Part shown: positions 25,711-35,100 of the stretch, piece by piece | Numbering within the stretch: position 1 is the first letter of the stretch | How the letters are laid out: every line of letters begins with the position of its first letter | Source of the DNA: CAZGNZ01 sp964527215 | Lineage (GTDB): Bacteria; Fidelibacterota; Marinisomatia; SCGC-AAA003-L08; JACNLC01 | Length of the DNA: 42,042 nt | Direction: 5' to 3' | NCBI GenBank assembly: GCA_964527215.1 | Contig: CAZGNZ010000040.1 | Span: 1 to 42,042 of the forward strand | Notes under the pieces: model-generated | Told to the model about the DNA's origin: nothing | Database searches by the model: none | The model's input: only the letters and a program-made list of their open reading frames with translations | Translations under genes and position numbers: made by a program

Positions 25711-26247
25711 GAACATTCTGTTGTTATGAAGACCTGCCCAGACTGTTCCCTTTGTTCGGCTGACGAATTGTCTTTGTATGGAGGAAAAACATAACCGGTT
25801 GTTCTGCCCGGCAGGGTTTCTCGCAATTTCAAGCTGCAGCAGGACTTTCCTGCAGAGTACAAAAAAACAGGGTTTTAAACTTTGTTAATCAGACTGAAGG
25901 AAATATCCGGCAGTGAAATTTGGTTTTGGGGAGTTTTAAAAAATTGAAATAAGTTTGGATGTCAGCACTCGCAATCCCGCAGCTAACTGGCTTGATTGTC
26001 GGCTGATTTTACAGTGCTCCGGCTTCTGCTGGAATATTGAGCTGATTTCGATACGGGTTTTTGACTGACAGTTCCGCATCGTCGGGCTTTTGGACCGTGT
26101 TCTGTTAACGGCATCCGTGTTCTGGTTCACTTGCGATTCGGATAAGACTGGTCAAATGCGTTTCTTCACGGTCTTTGGCAGGATTGGGCACTTGCCTGCC
26201 TCAGGGTCAATGCCGCTGATCAACGGGATTCACATTGCAAACAGGTG

Positions 26248-26316
26248 TTAATCCGCATACTTCACGAGAATATCCATGCGTAAAATGCGTCGCATTTTTC
26301 GGATGATGATATATCC
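26248..26316 (-). repeat. Family A right-end fragment, inverted, upstream of mgtE
   Basis: About 68 bases read as the reverse complement of the right end of the 7626 copy: TTAATCCGCATACTTCACGA at the end, then GAGAATATCCATGCG, then the AAAATGCGTCGCATTTT hairpin and GGATGATGAT. It is more diverged than the full copies. It stops 27 bases before the mgtE start, so the hairpin would lie in the mgtE leader and could affect its expression. Confidence 0.65.
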
Positions 26317-26342
26317 GTGTTAAACATCATTCGGGAGACTGA

Positions 26343-27722
26343 ATGCGAAAAATAATTTCTGAAAACCAGATTGGAATACTGCTGTCAACCATCCGCAGGT
26401 TATACCAGCGCAATGCCCGGATTGCATTATACAAACTGATATACCGGACGCATCCGGCTGTTCTGGCCATTGTATTTCGACATCTTGATGACACGGAACG
26501 CAGGGATATTTTTCAGTATATCCGCCGTATGGAAGGATTGGCAGAGTTTATTGAAGACCTGGATGAAGCCATCATTGAAGATTTGCTGGAAACCCTGACC
26601 CCTGCCGAGATCCAAAACATTATATCGACGCTGCCGCCTGAGGAAATTGCCGACATTCTGGATACCATTCCTGATGAGCTTTCAGAAAAAGTCCAGAATC
26701 TTCTGAAAAAAGAAGACCGGGAGGAAGTGGAAGAAATCCTGCAGTATGAGGAGGATTCTGCCGGACGAATTATGTCCACTTCCTATGTAAGCTTCAACGA
26801 GCATATCACGGTCACTGAAGCCATAGCAAAATTCCAGCTTCTGGCAGAGGATACGGAAGCGCCTTTTTACATTTACGTCGTTAATGATACAGGGCAGATG
26901 GTGGGGGTGTTATCACTGCGGCAGCTGCTGCTTCACCCGCCTGCAACCATGCTGAGTGAAATCATGGAAAGTGAGTTCATTGCCGTCAGCCCGGAGACGG
27001 ATCAGGAGGATGCCGCCAATCTGATTCAGCAATATAATTATTTGGCACTACCGGTGATTAATGCCGGCAACGAGCTGGTGGGCGTCGTAACGGTGGATGA
27101 TGCCATTGATGTGATGCGTGAGGAAGCCACAGAGGACATTCTGAAAATGGCGGGTGCCGGTGATGATCGTGAAATTCTGCTGAAAACCACCTTTGAGAAT
27201 GCCCGAATCCGGTTTCCGTGGCTGATGGCCAGCTGGATTGGCGGGGTTCTGGCCCTTTCGATAATCGGGGCATTTGAGACGCTGCTGGAGCAGACAGTGG
27301 CCCTTGCCGCGTTTATACCAATCATTATGGGGATGGGCGGCAATGTGGGAACCCAGACCAGTACCATCATCGTTCGCGGTCTGGCCACCGGCAGGGTTCA
27401 TCTGGATCAGGTCGGCGGAATTATCTTCAAGGAAATCAGAGTGGGCATGGTGCTGGGGCTGCTCTATGGTTTGTTACTCGGCATTCTCACCTATTTCAAA
27501 TTTGTCGCGTTTTACAGCCCCCTCATGCTTGGAATCGTTGTGGGTTCTTCCATTTTTTTCGCCATGACCATAGCGGTCAGCGTCGGCGCATTTATCCCCA
27601 TTGTTCTGAGCCGTATGCACGTGGATCCCGCCGTGTCAACCGGACCGTTCGTCACCACTGCCATCGACATTCTGGGTGTTCTGATTTATTTTTACATTGC
27701 CGGCGGTCTGCTGAACATCTGA
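26343..27722 (+). CDS. mgtE: MgtE-family magnesium transporter
   Basis: A 459-residue MgtE. The acidic helical N domain (about 25-130; TLTPAEIQNIISTLPPEEIADIL) is followed by a tandem CBS pair (about 140-255; GRIMSTSYVSF, VGVVTVDDAIDVM) and a five-helix membrane domain from about 285 with the pore signature AFIPIIMGMGGNVGTQTSTIIVRGLATG. It takes Mg2+ into the cytoplasm, with the N and CBS domains as magnesium-sensing gates. The start is supported by GGGAG seven bases upstream. It is the first gene of a long same-strand run; the glycosyltransferase begins 24 bases downstream. A repeat fragment lies in its leader. Confidence 0.96.
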   Translation: MRKIISENQIGILLSTIRRLYQRNARIALYKLIYRTHPAVLAIVFRHLDDTERRDIFQYIRRMEGLAEFIEDLDEAIIEDLLETLTPAEIQNIISTLPPEEIADILDTIPDELSEKVQNLLKKEDREEVEEILQYEEDSAGRIMSTSYVSFNEHITVTEAIAKFQLLAEDTEAPFYIYVVNDTGQMVGVLSLRQLLLHPPATMLSEIMESEFIAVSPETDQEDAANLIQQYNYLALPVINAGNELVGVVTVDDAIDVMREEATEDILKMAGAGDDREILLKTTFENARIRFPWLMASWIGGVLALSIIGAFETLLEQTVALAAFIPIIMGMGGNVGTQTSTIIVRGLATGRVHLDQVGGIIFKEIRVGMVLGLLYGLLLGILTYFKFVAFYSPLMLGIVVGSSIFFAMTIAVSVGAFIPIVLSRMHVDPAVSTGPFVTTAIDILGVLIYFYIAGGLLNI

Positions 27723-27746
27723 GATATCCCCACCCATATTATAATC

Positions 27747-28907
27747 ATGTCCATACTGATCTTTATATTTTACGCTGTTTTCATTCCGGCACTTCTGATT
27801 TATACGGTTTCCCTGATTGTTTTTGCGGTCGGCAGCACCGGAACCGAGAAACACGAACCACTCGATTCAGCATTGGGAGTTTCTGTAATAGTGGCCATCC
27901 GGAATGGTGCACGCAGTCTTCCCAGGCTGCTGGAGCAGCTGAATCGGCAGAACTACGCCGGTCCCGTAGAATTTATTCTGGTTGATGATGAATCCGATGA
28001 TGAAACACCGGACATTCTCGCTGAGCAGACAAAAAAAGACCCCCGTTTCCGGCACATTCACTCAAAACAGGGAGATTCCGGACTGGCTCATAAGAAAAAA
28101 GCCCTGTCCGCCGGAATCCGGCAGTCCGGGAATGAAATTCTGCTGTTTACGGACGCTGACTGCACAATACCGGACAACTGGGTAAGCAGTATGGTCGAAA
28201 AATTTGACGATTCCACGGATTATGTGGTCGGGTATTCCGAAATTCGACCGGATTCCTCAGCGGTTTCCCGGTTTCAGTCGATGGATTTTTTAATGCTGAT
28301 GACGGCCGCCCGAGGTATGGTCCGGCTGAAACACCCCTGGGCTGCAACCGGGCAGAACCAGGCTTATCGCCGAAGTGTGTTTCAGTTGACCAATGGGTTT
28401 GCCGCTTTGAAACACTGTCTTCAGGGAGACGACAGCCTGTATCTGCAGGTTGCGCGAAAGGCCGGAATCCGCAATGTGAATTTTGCAGAACCGGATCAAA
28501 CCTGCGTTGCCGGCAGAACTGAAAACACCTGGTCCGGACTGATCAGGCAGAGAATCCGCTGGGCAGGGGATGCCAATATCATGTGGCGTTACAATCCGGT
28601 ATTTTTTATGACCATTCTGGCCACCTTTATTGCCAATGCCGGCGTGACGGTGATGTTTATTCTGATTCCGGCTGTGCCGGAAATTTTGTACTGGCTTTCG
28701 GGGATATTAATCCTGAAACTGATGGGGGAAAGCCTGGTGTTTAATTCCGGGAAGCAGCACTTGGCTTCGGAACATTCCTGGAAAAATTTTTATTTCTGGT
28801 TTTTGCTCCAACCTGTTTATATCACGTTCATGGGTCTGGCCAGTTTTTTCGCCCCCCGTTTTGCCTGGCGCGGTCGAGTGCTCAAAAATTTCGGGCATGT
28901 TTTATGA
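27747..28907 (+). CDS. Membrane-anchored family 2 glycosyltransferase (first of a pair)
   Basis: A 386-residue GT2 enzyme. One N-terminal helix (about 3-27) is followed by the GT-A domain: VSVIVAIRNGARSL, the first Asp motif LVDDESDDET (about 79-88), the metal-binding FTDADC (about 135-139), QGDDSL (about 226-230) and the processive QRIRW motif (268-272). Two to three C-terminal helices follow. QxxRW is typical of processive or membrane GT2 enzymes building polysaccharide or glycolipid. Donor and acceptor are unknown. Its stop overlaps the start of the second glycosyltransferase by ATGA. Confidence 0.9.
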   Translation: MSILIFIFYAVFIPALLIYTVSLIVFAVGSTGTEKHEPLDSALGVSVIVAIRNGARSLPRLLEQLNRQNYAGPVEFILVDDESDDETPDILAEQTKKDPRFRHIHSKQGDSGLAHKKKALSAGIRQSGNEILLFTDADCTIPDNWVSSMVEKFDDSTDYVVGYSEIRPDSSAVSRFQSMDFLMLMTAARGMVRLKHPWAATGQNQAYRRSVFQLTNGFAALKHCLQGDDSLYLQVARKAGIRNVNFAEPDQTCVAGRTENTWSGLIRQRIRWAGDANIMWRYNPVFFMTILATFIANAGVTVMFILIPAVPEILYWLSGILILKLMGESLVFNSGKQHLASEHSWKNFYFWFLLQPVYITFMGLASFFAPRFAWRGRVLKNFGHVL

Positions 28908-30031
28908 TGATTCTGTTCGCATACACTATCGTATTTATTTATGCCGGTCTGCTGCTGTGGTTCGCCGTCGGTCTGATCAGGATTCGGCCGTACGTTCCGA
29001 TTGCTTCCGATTCTGAACCGTTTTTATCCGTTGTGGTGGCGGCACGGAACGAGGCACAGAATCTGCCGAATCTGCTGGAATCCCTGGCCCGGCAGTCGCT
29101 GCCGTCAAATCAGTTTGAAATAATCATTGCAGATGACAGAAGCAGTGACGGTACCTGGGAAATACTGCAGCAGTTCCAGCATCGGATGAGCGGATTGAAG
29201 ATCATTCGGATTGATGAGACGGCAGCCGGATGGGCTTCGAAAAAATGGGCTCTGCAGCAGGGTATTTTGGGCAGCAAAGGGACAGTGATCGTACAAACGG
29301 ATGCAGACTGCCGGCCTGAAAAAGGATGGCTGTCCATGATCCGGAATGAGTTTTGTGACCCGGATCTGGGATTCCTTTCAGGTCCTGCACCTCTGATTGA
29401 CCATCCTTCAGAAATCCAGCGGGCATTTGAGTTGGACAGTTTATCGCAGGATGCATTTTCAGGAGGGGGGATGTCTCAAAATCGGGTATTATCCTGTACC
29501 GGTCGAAACATGGCATACCGCCGTCTGGTTTTCGATGAAGTGCAGGGGTATGACGAAATCCGTCATTTTCCATCCGGTGATGACGATCTGCTCCTGCAGA
29601 AGATTGCTTCGAATACTTCCTGGAAAATACGATACCTTCCTCATCCCGATATGGTGGTTGCTTCCTCTCCGCCGCAGACGTTGAAGCAGTTTGTTCGACA
29701 GCGTCTCCGCTTTGCGTCCAAGGGATCGGCATACTATCATCTGACAACAACCAATACTCTGCGTATCATTCTGCCGCTGCTGTGGGTGGTCAACCTGGCT
29801 GTGGTTTGGTCCATCATCCGGTTTATTGGGTCCGCGTCACCGGGCTGGCTGTTGATCTGGATTGTTAAAACCACGGCGGATGGTGTTCTGTCTGGACTGC
29901 ACTCCGCAAAACTGAACCGCAGTTTTCCAATTCAAACCCTGTTATGGGTCAGTGTGATTCATCCCCTGTATGTGGTGGTGTTCGGTCTCCTTGGTTCACT
30001 GGTAAAAGTGCAGTGGAAGGATCGGACCTGA
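28904..30031 (+). CDS. Membrane-anchored family 2 glycosyltransferase (second of a pair)
   Basis: A 375-residue GT2 enzyme clearly related to its upstream neighbour but diverged. One N-terminal helix is followed by LSVVVAARNEAQNL, IIADDRSSDGTW (about 74-85), VQTDADC (about 130-136), PSGDDDLLLQK and QRLRF, where the final Trp of QxxRW is Phe. Two C-terminal helices follow (IILPLLWVVNLAVVW; PLYVVVFGLLGSLV). The pair probably arose by duplication and may act on successive sugars of one glycan or glycolipid (inference). Its TGA overlaps the next ATG as TGATG, so translation is coupled through three genes. Confidence 0.9.
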   Translation: MMILFAYTIVFIYAGLLLWFAVGLIRIRPYVPIASDSEPFLSVVVAARNEAQNLPNLLESLARQSLPSNQFEIIIADDRSSDGTWEILQQFQHRMSGLKIIRIDETAAGWASKKWALQQGILGSKGTVIVQTDADCRPEKGWLSMIRNEFCDPDLGFLSGPAPLIDHPSEIQRAFELDSLSQDAFSGGGMSQNRVLSCTGRNMAYRRLVFDEVQGYDEIRHFPSGDDDLLLQKIASNTSWKIRYLPHPDMVVASSPPQTLKQFVRQRLRFASKGSAYYHLTTTNTLRIILPLLWVVNLAVVWSIIRFIGSASPGWLLIWIVKTTADGVLSGLHSAKLNRSFPIQTLLWVSVIHPLYVVVFGLLGSLVKVQWKDRT

Positions 30032-30738
30032 TGATGAAATACATGATCTTCCTGCTGTTTACCGCACTGCCGGTATTTGCATCAGATATGTCTGAGTTGA
30101 ATGACACCGACCGGTTCATTGTGAAATTGCTGGGCGTGAAAGCAGCTGAAGTGGAGATGAGGTGTCAGGAAACCGTTTGGGAAAATCAGCCTGTTCTCAA
30201 GCTGACATTTTCCACCCATACCACCCGATTTGTCTCGAGATTCTTCGAGGTTGACAATGATTACATGATGATACTGAAGCCGTCCACATTCCGGATTCTG
30301 CATTTCAGGAAATCCACGCAGCAGCCCGGGGTTGTAAATCAGATTCAGACAGAATGGATTGATGAGGAGGTTCGATACAGAAATTCCAGCATGGTGATTC
30401 CACCCGACGCCCTGAATATTTTTTTGCTTCTCTGGCTTATGAAAACAGGAGCCGGACATCTGCAGGATACCGTGCTGGTGGAACGGGAAGGACTGTTGTA
30501 CGACGGGTACATCAAACGCACGGAACGCAGCGGATCCGTACAGGAGTATGTGCTGGAGCTTGCTGCAGCGAAAGAAAGTCCGGACTCATCTCTGGTGGAA
30601 CACACGGATATATTTACGTGGGCCGTTTTCAAAGAAAATGCTGTTCGAACCATCCGCGTGGATATCGGCCGATCAAAAATCGAGAAATGTGAATTTAAGT
30701 TTGGCCTGATCAAACTGACGGCCGAACCGGAGCCGTAG
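30031..30738 (+). CDS. Exported DUF3108-like protein
   Basis: About 235 residues. A signal peptide (MKYMIFLLFTALPVFAS) precedes a beta-rich body: RFIVKLLGVKAAEVEMRCQE, then LKLTFSTHTTRFVSRFFEVDNDYMMILKP and later DTVLVEREGLLYDGYIKRTE. The pattern of a short N-terminal 'inner/outer strand' segment and a later lipoprotein-localisation-like fold is that of DUF3108, whose role in the envelope is poorly known. The match is by pattern only. I start at 30031, directly coupled to the glycosyltransferase stop; an upstream frame continuation inside that gene is not used. Confidence 0.62.
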   Translation: MMKYMIFLLFTALPVFASDMSELNDTDRFIVKLLGVKAAEVEMRCQETVWENQPVLKLTFSTHTTRFVSRFFEVDNDYMMILKPSTFRILHFRKSTQQPGVVNQIQTEWIDEEVRYRNSSMVIPPDALNIFLLLWLMKTGAGHLQDTVLVEREGLLYDGYIKRTERSGSVQEYVLELAAAKESPDSSLVEHTDIFTWAVFKENAVRTIRVDIGRSKIEKCEFKFGLIKLTAEPEP

Positions 30739-30890
30739 ATTCAGCCGAACCAAAACCGTACTGTTGAAACAAAAAACAGATCAGAGATCAGTTGGTGAAT
30801 TGTGCGAGTCATCAATACATATGATCTGTTGCCTGGTGCTGCTGAACAGGAACCACTGAACAGAGTCATTTTCAATATAAAGTTGAGAAC

Positions 30891-31280
30891 ATGATCAAGA
30901 ACCTGACCAAGTTTGTACGAAATTACTGGAAGCCGCTGGCGACCGTTGCGTTTTTAGCGGTGGTGGCAGTTATCCTTATGAAACTGGAAGTCGATAAAAA
31001 AGCCGTTGCAATTCTTACGCTGATTCTGGGATATATCACCAATGCATTCACCGGATTGTCGCTGCTTGTTTCGATGATTCCCTGGGTTGGACCGCTGCTG
31101 GTGAAAATTTTCACCATCCCGCTGTTTTGGATTATCAATGCCATGGGGCATATCACTTCAGCTGTCGCGATCAGGAAAGGGTACGGCAGGGAAATCGTAC
31201 ACCACCGCATTATCACGATGGTGCTGCTGGTCGGACTTGTACTGGGATATATTCTGGGTCATCTGGTGCCGGTAAGATAG
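30891..31280 (+). CDS. Small four-helix membrane protein of unknown function
   Basis: 129 residues, almost all hydrophobic: helices at about 13-32 (WKPLATVAFLAVVAVILM), 40-62 (AILTLILGYITNAFTGLSLLV), 68-92 (VGPLLVKIFTIPLFWIINAMG) and 108-126 (ITMVLLVGLVLGYILGHLV). The N-terminus and the loop RKGYGREIVHHR are positively charged, suggesting cytoplasmic sides. I recognise no family. It lies 150 bases after the DUF3108-like gene with no good ribosome site, and precedes the DUF4159 cluster in the same direction, so it may belong to either unit. Confidence 0.65.
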   Translation: MIKNLTKFVRNYWKPLATVAFLAVVAVILMKLEVDKKAVAILTLILGYITNAFTGLSLLVSMIPWVGPLLVKIFTIPLFWIINAMGHITSAVAIRKGYGREIVHHRIITMVLLVGLVLGYILGHLVPVR

Positions 31281-31347
31281 CAGAAAATCCAATAGTGAAC
31301 CCCGGACTGCACCGATCGGCCGTCATCACGGTAAATCACATACTGGA

Positions 31348-31374
31348 GAATCCGCCCTGTTTGCGCAGGCGGGC
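31348..31374. repeat. Possible mini family B hairpin
   Basis: GAATCCGCC at 31348-31356 and GGCGGGC at 31368-31374 around a short loop, with CTG/CAG extending the stem. The left word matches the start of family B. It lies in the gap between the membrane protein and DUF4159 genes. There is no T-run, so it is not a classic terminator. Confidence 0.35.
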
Positions 31375-31451
31375 AGCTGAGGGTTTAAATAATATGAAAC
31401 AAAGATTGACAACCTCTGTTTGAAGAAATCGCTGTATTTTTCGCACCCTGT

Positions 31452-32120
31452 ATGAGAACACTATTCTACTGCCACCTCATTGTAATGTGTATCGGACTGC
31501 TGACAGGTGCCGATCAGGTACCTGCGGGTGCTTTTTCCATCACTCGGATTCACTATGACGGCGGAGGCGACTGGTATGCCGACCCAAGCTCCCTGCCGAA
31601 TCTGCTGGATTTCTTCAACCGCCAGACCGGAATCAGCGTGAACCCTGCTGAACTGCGGGCTGAGATCGGGGATGATGTATTTCATGAAAGCCCCTATCTG
31701 TACATCACCGGTCACGGAAACATTAAATTTTCAGAAGATGATGCACAAATTCTGCGTGAGCACCTTCTTAACGGGGCATTCCTCCATGCGGATGACAATT
31801 ACGGAATGGATGAATCATTTCGCCGGGAGATGCTGAAGGTCTTTCCGGAAAAGGACTGGGTGGAACTGCCACCGGACCACGAAATATTCTCCATGCTGTT
31901 TGACTTTCCGAACGGACTTCCGAAAATCCATGAACACGACAATCAGCGTCCGCAGGCGCTGGGCCTTTTTCACGAAGAACAGCTGATGGTTCTGTACACA
32001 TACGAATCGGATCTGGGGGACGGCTGGGAAGATCCAGCTGTCCACAATGATTCTGAAGATTTAAGAATTGCCGCACTGGAAATGGGAACCAATATCATCC
32101 TTTATGCTCTGAGCCGCTGA
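31452..32120 (+). CDS. Exported DUF4159-domain protein
   Basis: 222 residues. A signal peptide (about 1-25) is followed by the DUF4159 pattern: FSITRIHYDGGGDWYADPSSLPNLLDFF, then SPYLYITGHGNIKFSEDD, ILREHLLNGAFLHADDNYG, HEIFSMLFDFPNGLPKI and LFHEEQLMVLYTYESDLGDGWED. The fold is thought to be related to class I glutamine amidotransferase-like proteins (family knowledge), but no catalytic triad is evident here. The DUF4175-type gene begins two bases after its stop, so they are co-translated. In FCB-group bacteria such genes cluster around BatA/DUF58/MoxR-like envelope systems; those partners are not in this window. Confidence 0.88.
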   Translation: MRTLFYCHLIVMCIGLLTGADQVPAGAFSITRIHYDGGGDWYADPSSLPNLLDFFNRQTGISVNPAELRAEIGDDVFHESPYLYITGHGNIKFSEDDAQILREHLLNGAFLHADDNYGMDESFRREMLKVFPEKDWVELPPDHEIFSMLFDFPNGLPKIHEHDNQRPQALGLFHEEQLMVLYTYESDLGDGWEDPAVHNDSEDLRIAALEMGTNIILYALSR

Positions 32121-32122
32121 TT

Positions 32123-35100
32123 ATGAACCGTCAAATACAATCATACATTCGCAAAGTCCGTCTTCAGCAGGCTGGATTCCGTCTGAGCCAGGATTTGAGA
32201 CGGTTTACTATGCTTCTGATTCCTGCGGTATTGATGGCTGCGGCCGTTGAGGCAGTGCTGTATCTGGAACCGGTAGTTCGGGAAAGACTGACTGCGGCCC
32301 TCATCGGCAGTGCTGCGGTGATTCTGATATACATCGTTGTGAAGTGGCTGATTCACCGTAACGGCTGGTTCGGCAATTCAGCTGATGAAGGAATCGCTGA
32401 AACGATTGGTGTCAGACAGCCGGAGATTGCCGACAAGCTGCTGAATGCCGTTCAGCTGGAACAAGCTCGTCAGGTACACCGGGCGGGCAATGATCTAATC
32501 GATCAGGCTGTTTCGAGAGTCACCCATCTGCTGACCCATTTCGAGGCAGAAAACCTGAAACGCCGCATCTCTTCAAAACAGTGGCTTTCTTTTGTTTCTG
32601 TGACTGCCGCAGCATTGCTGACTTTGGTTATTTTCCATCAGGAACTCCCTGCCGCCTTCACCCGCCTTCGTCATCCAGGAACTGAATACCCGGTGCCGCT
32701 GCCCTTTCAGCTGACATCACTGTCAGGCAACATGAACATTCTGGGCGGCGATACAGTATCCGTGGCATTTTCCGGTTCCGGAGAACTGCCTGACTCGGTA
32801 GGTCTGCACTGGATTGTCAGGGGTGAGGAACACAGCCGGAATTTGCCTGTGGACAGCATGGAATTCCGCCATATGTTCACCGATGTATTTGCAGATATGA
32901 TTTACTGGAGTGAATACAAATCCAGACGCTGGTTTTCACCCTGGGACAAGATATCCACTCCGCCGGATACTGTTTTTGTGAAGGACCGGCCGGTGATCGA
33001 AGATCTGCAGTTTACAATCATCCCCCCGGAATATACCGGCGGTGATACCAGAATTCATCCAGGCAACGTCACCGATGTGACAGTATTATCCGGCAGCCGG
33101 ATTCGTGTCGATGCCAAATCCACAAAACATTTATCAATGGCCTGGGCTCTGGTTGGGAGCCGCAGAGAACATCTGAACGTGATTTCCAGGAAGATCTCCG
33201 GTTCATTTACACTTACATCGGATGAAACTGTCACCATATACTGTCTTGACAAAAATGATGTCGGCAATCTGAAACCGGCTCAGTACCGTTTTTCTGTTCT
33301 GCAGGATTCTCCGCCCGAGTTGCTTATATCACAACCTGAGCGGGAAACCGAACTGGACGAAAATCTTCTCATTTTTTTTAACATTCAGGTCAGCGATGAT
33401 TTCGGATTTTCTGAGGCGTTTCTGGAATACAGAATTAAGCACCCTGCCTATCTTCCGCCTGATACCAGTACCTACCGGCAGGAAATCGATGAACTGGTTC
33501 CGGATGCCCGTTCCCAGCAGATTTTTTATACATGGGATTTAAGCTGGCTCGACATTGGTCCGGAAGATGAGGTTCACTTCAGGGTTCAGGTAGCAGACAA
33601 CAACACGCTGACCGGCCCGGGTCTGACATCATCTGCAGACTATACAGCACGTTTCCCCAGTTTGGAAGACATGTATCTGGCGTTGGAGGACGCTGAAATG
33701 GATACAGAAGAAGCTGCTGAAGAAATGATGATGACCCTTGAGGATGTACAGGAACTGGTGGAAGAATTAGAGCTGGAGCTTCTCAAATCGGAAGATGTGG
33801 ACTGGGAGCAAAGCCAGAAATCCGAGGTGATTCTGCAGAATATGGAAGAAGTCATCAGTCAGATTGAAGAACTTCAGGACAATCTTGAGCAGATCAACGA
33901 ACAGCTTGAAAACAACAATTTGGTTGACAATGAGCTGCAGGAGAAATTTTCAAAACTTCAGGAACTTCTCGACAGCATAATGACACCGGAGATGCTGGAA
34001 GCCATGGAAAAACTGCGAGAGGCCATGGAACAGATGGATCCGGACATGATGATGCAGGCGCTGGAAGATTTTGAGTTTAACATGGATGAGATGGCTGAGG
34101 AGCTGGATCGTTTCATAGATATGTTTGAACAGGCAGTTGCAGAACAGAAAATGGATGAAGTCATCCGCAACCTGGAGCAGATGCTGAAGGAACAGGCTGA
34201 CATTGCGGAAAACCTTCGGGATGCTGCCCCGGAAGAATACGCTGATCTGGCTTCCCGGGAAAAGCGGCAGGAACTGCAGTTTGAAAATCTAAAGGAAAAA
34301 ATGGATGAGGCTGCAGATGCCATCGACAATATTGCACCTGAACAGTCCGGTGAACTGCGCGAACTGGGAGACAGCCAGCTGAGTCAGGATACCGGTACAT
34401 CCATTTCCCAGGCACAGCAGCAGATGTCAGAGCAAAATCCTCAGAGTCAGGAATCTGCAGAACAGGCGGAAGCAAATTTGGCGGAGATGCTCGAACATGC
34501 ACAATCGATTCGGCAGGAATTCCAGGAACTGACTGTCGGTCAGATGCTGGCCAAGTTCCAGCAGGTGCTGCACAACACTTTATCAATTTCCCAGCGTCAG
34601 GAACGTCTGCGAAAGGAATCCAAAAATCTTCGGTCAAGAAGCCCCAAAATCAAGTTAACTGCCTCGGAGCAGGATCAAATACGTCGGCAGTCTATTAAGT
34701 TATTTGAACAGCTGTCGGAGCTGTCAAAGCTCTCATTTCACATATCCCCCCAGATTGGACGTTCTCTTGGAAAAGCCCGCATGGCCATGGATGCATCCAT
34801 CGCTCAGCTGGAACAGAACCGGGTCAGTTCGGCACTGCGTGAGCAGAAAACGGCCATGGAAGGTCTGAACGAAACCGCCGAACAGCTGCTTGGCGCGATG
34901 GGCAATATGGAACAGACAGGTTCTGCAAGCGGGTTGGAGAGTTTCCTGCAGCAGATGGAGCAGATGTCCCAGCAGCAGCAGGGGATCAATCAGGGCACCA
35001 TGCAGCTGGGGCAAATGGGAATGATGGCCCAGCAGCAGATGATGCAGCAGCTTCAGCAGCAGCAGCAGGCCTTGAAGCAGGCGTTGGAGCAGATGCTGAG

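Larger units (their letters stand above)
25262..26342. other. Gene-poor gap with family A repeats
   Basis: 25262-25422 is A+T-rich with nothing recognisable. 25423-25710 is a family A repeat. 25711-26247 has many stops in all frames and no gene I can support, though short open stretches could be traces of an old gene. 26248-26316 is a family A end fragment in reverse. The rest is the leader of mgtE, with GGGAG (26331-26335) before its ATG. I see no tRNA and no riboswitch that I can identify. Confidence 0.5.

Noticed and set aside
25936..26130. A 64-codon minus-strand frame in the gap before mgtE
   Set aside because: No ribosome site, Ser/Arg/Gln-rich low-information sequence, no motif; the gap may be decayed DNA but no transposase signature could be read.
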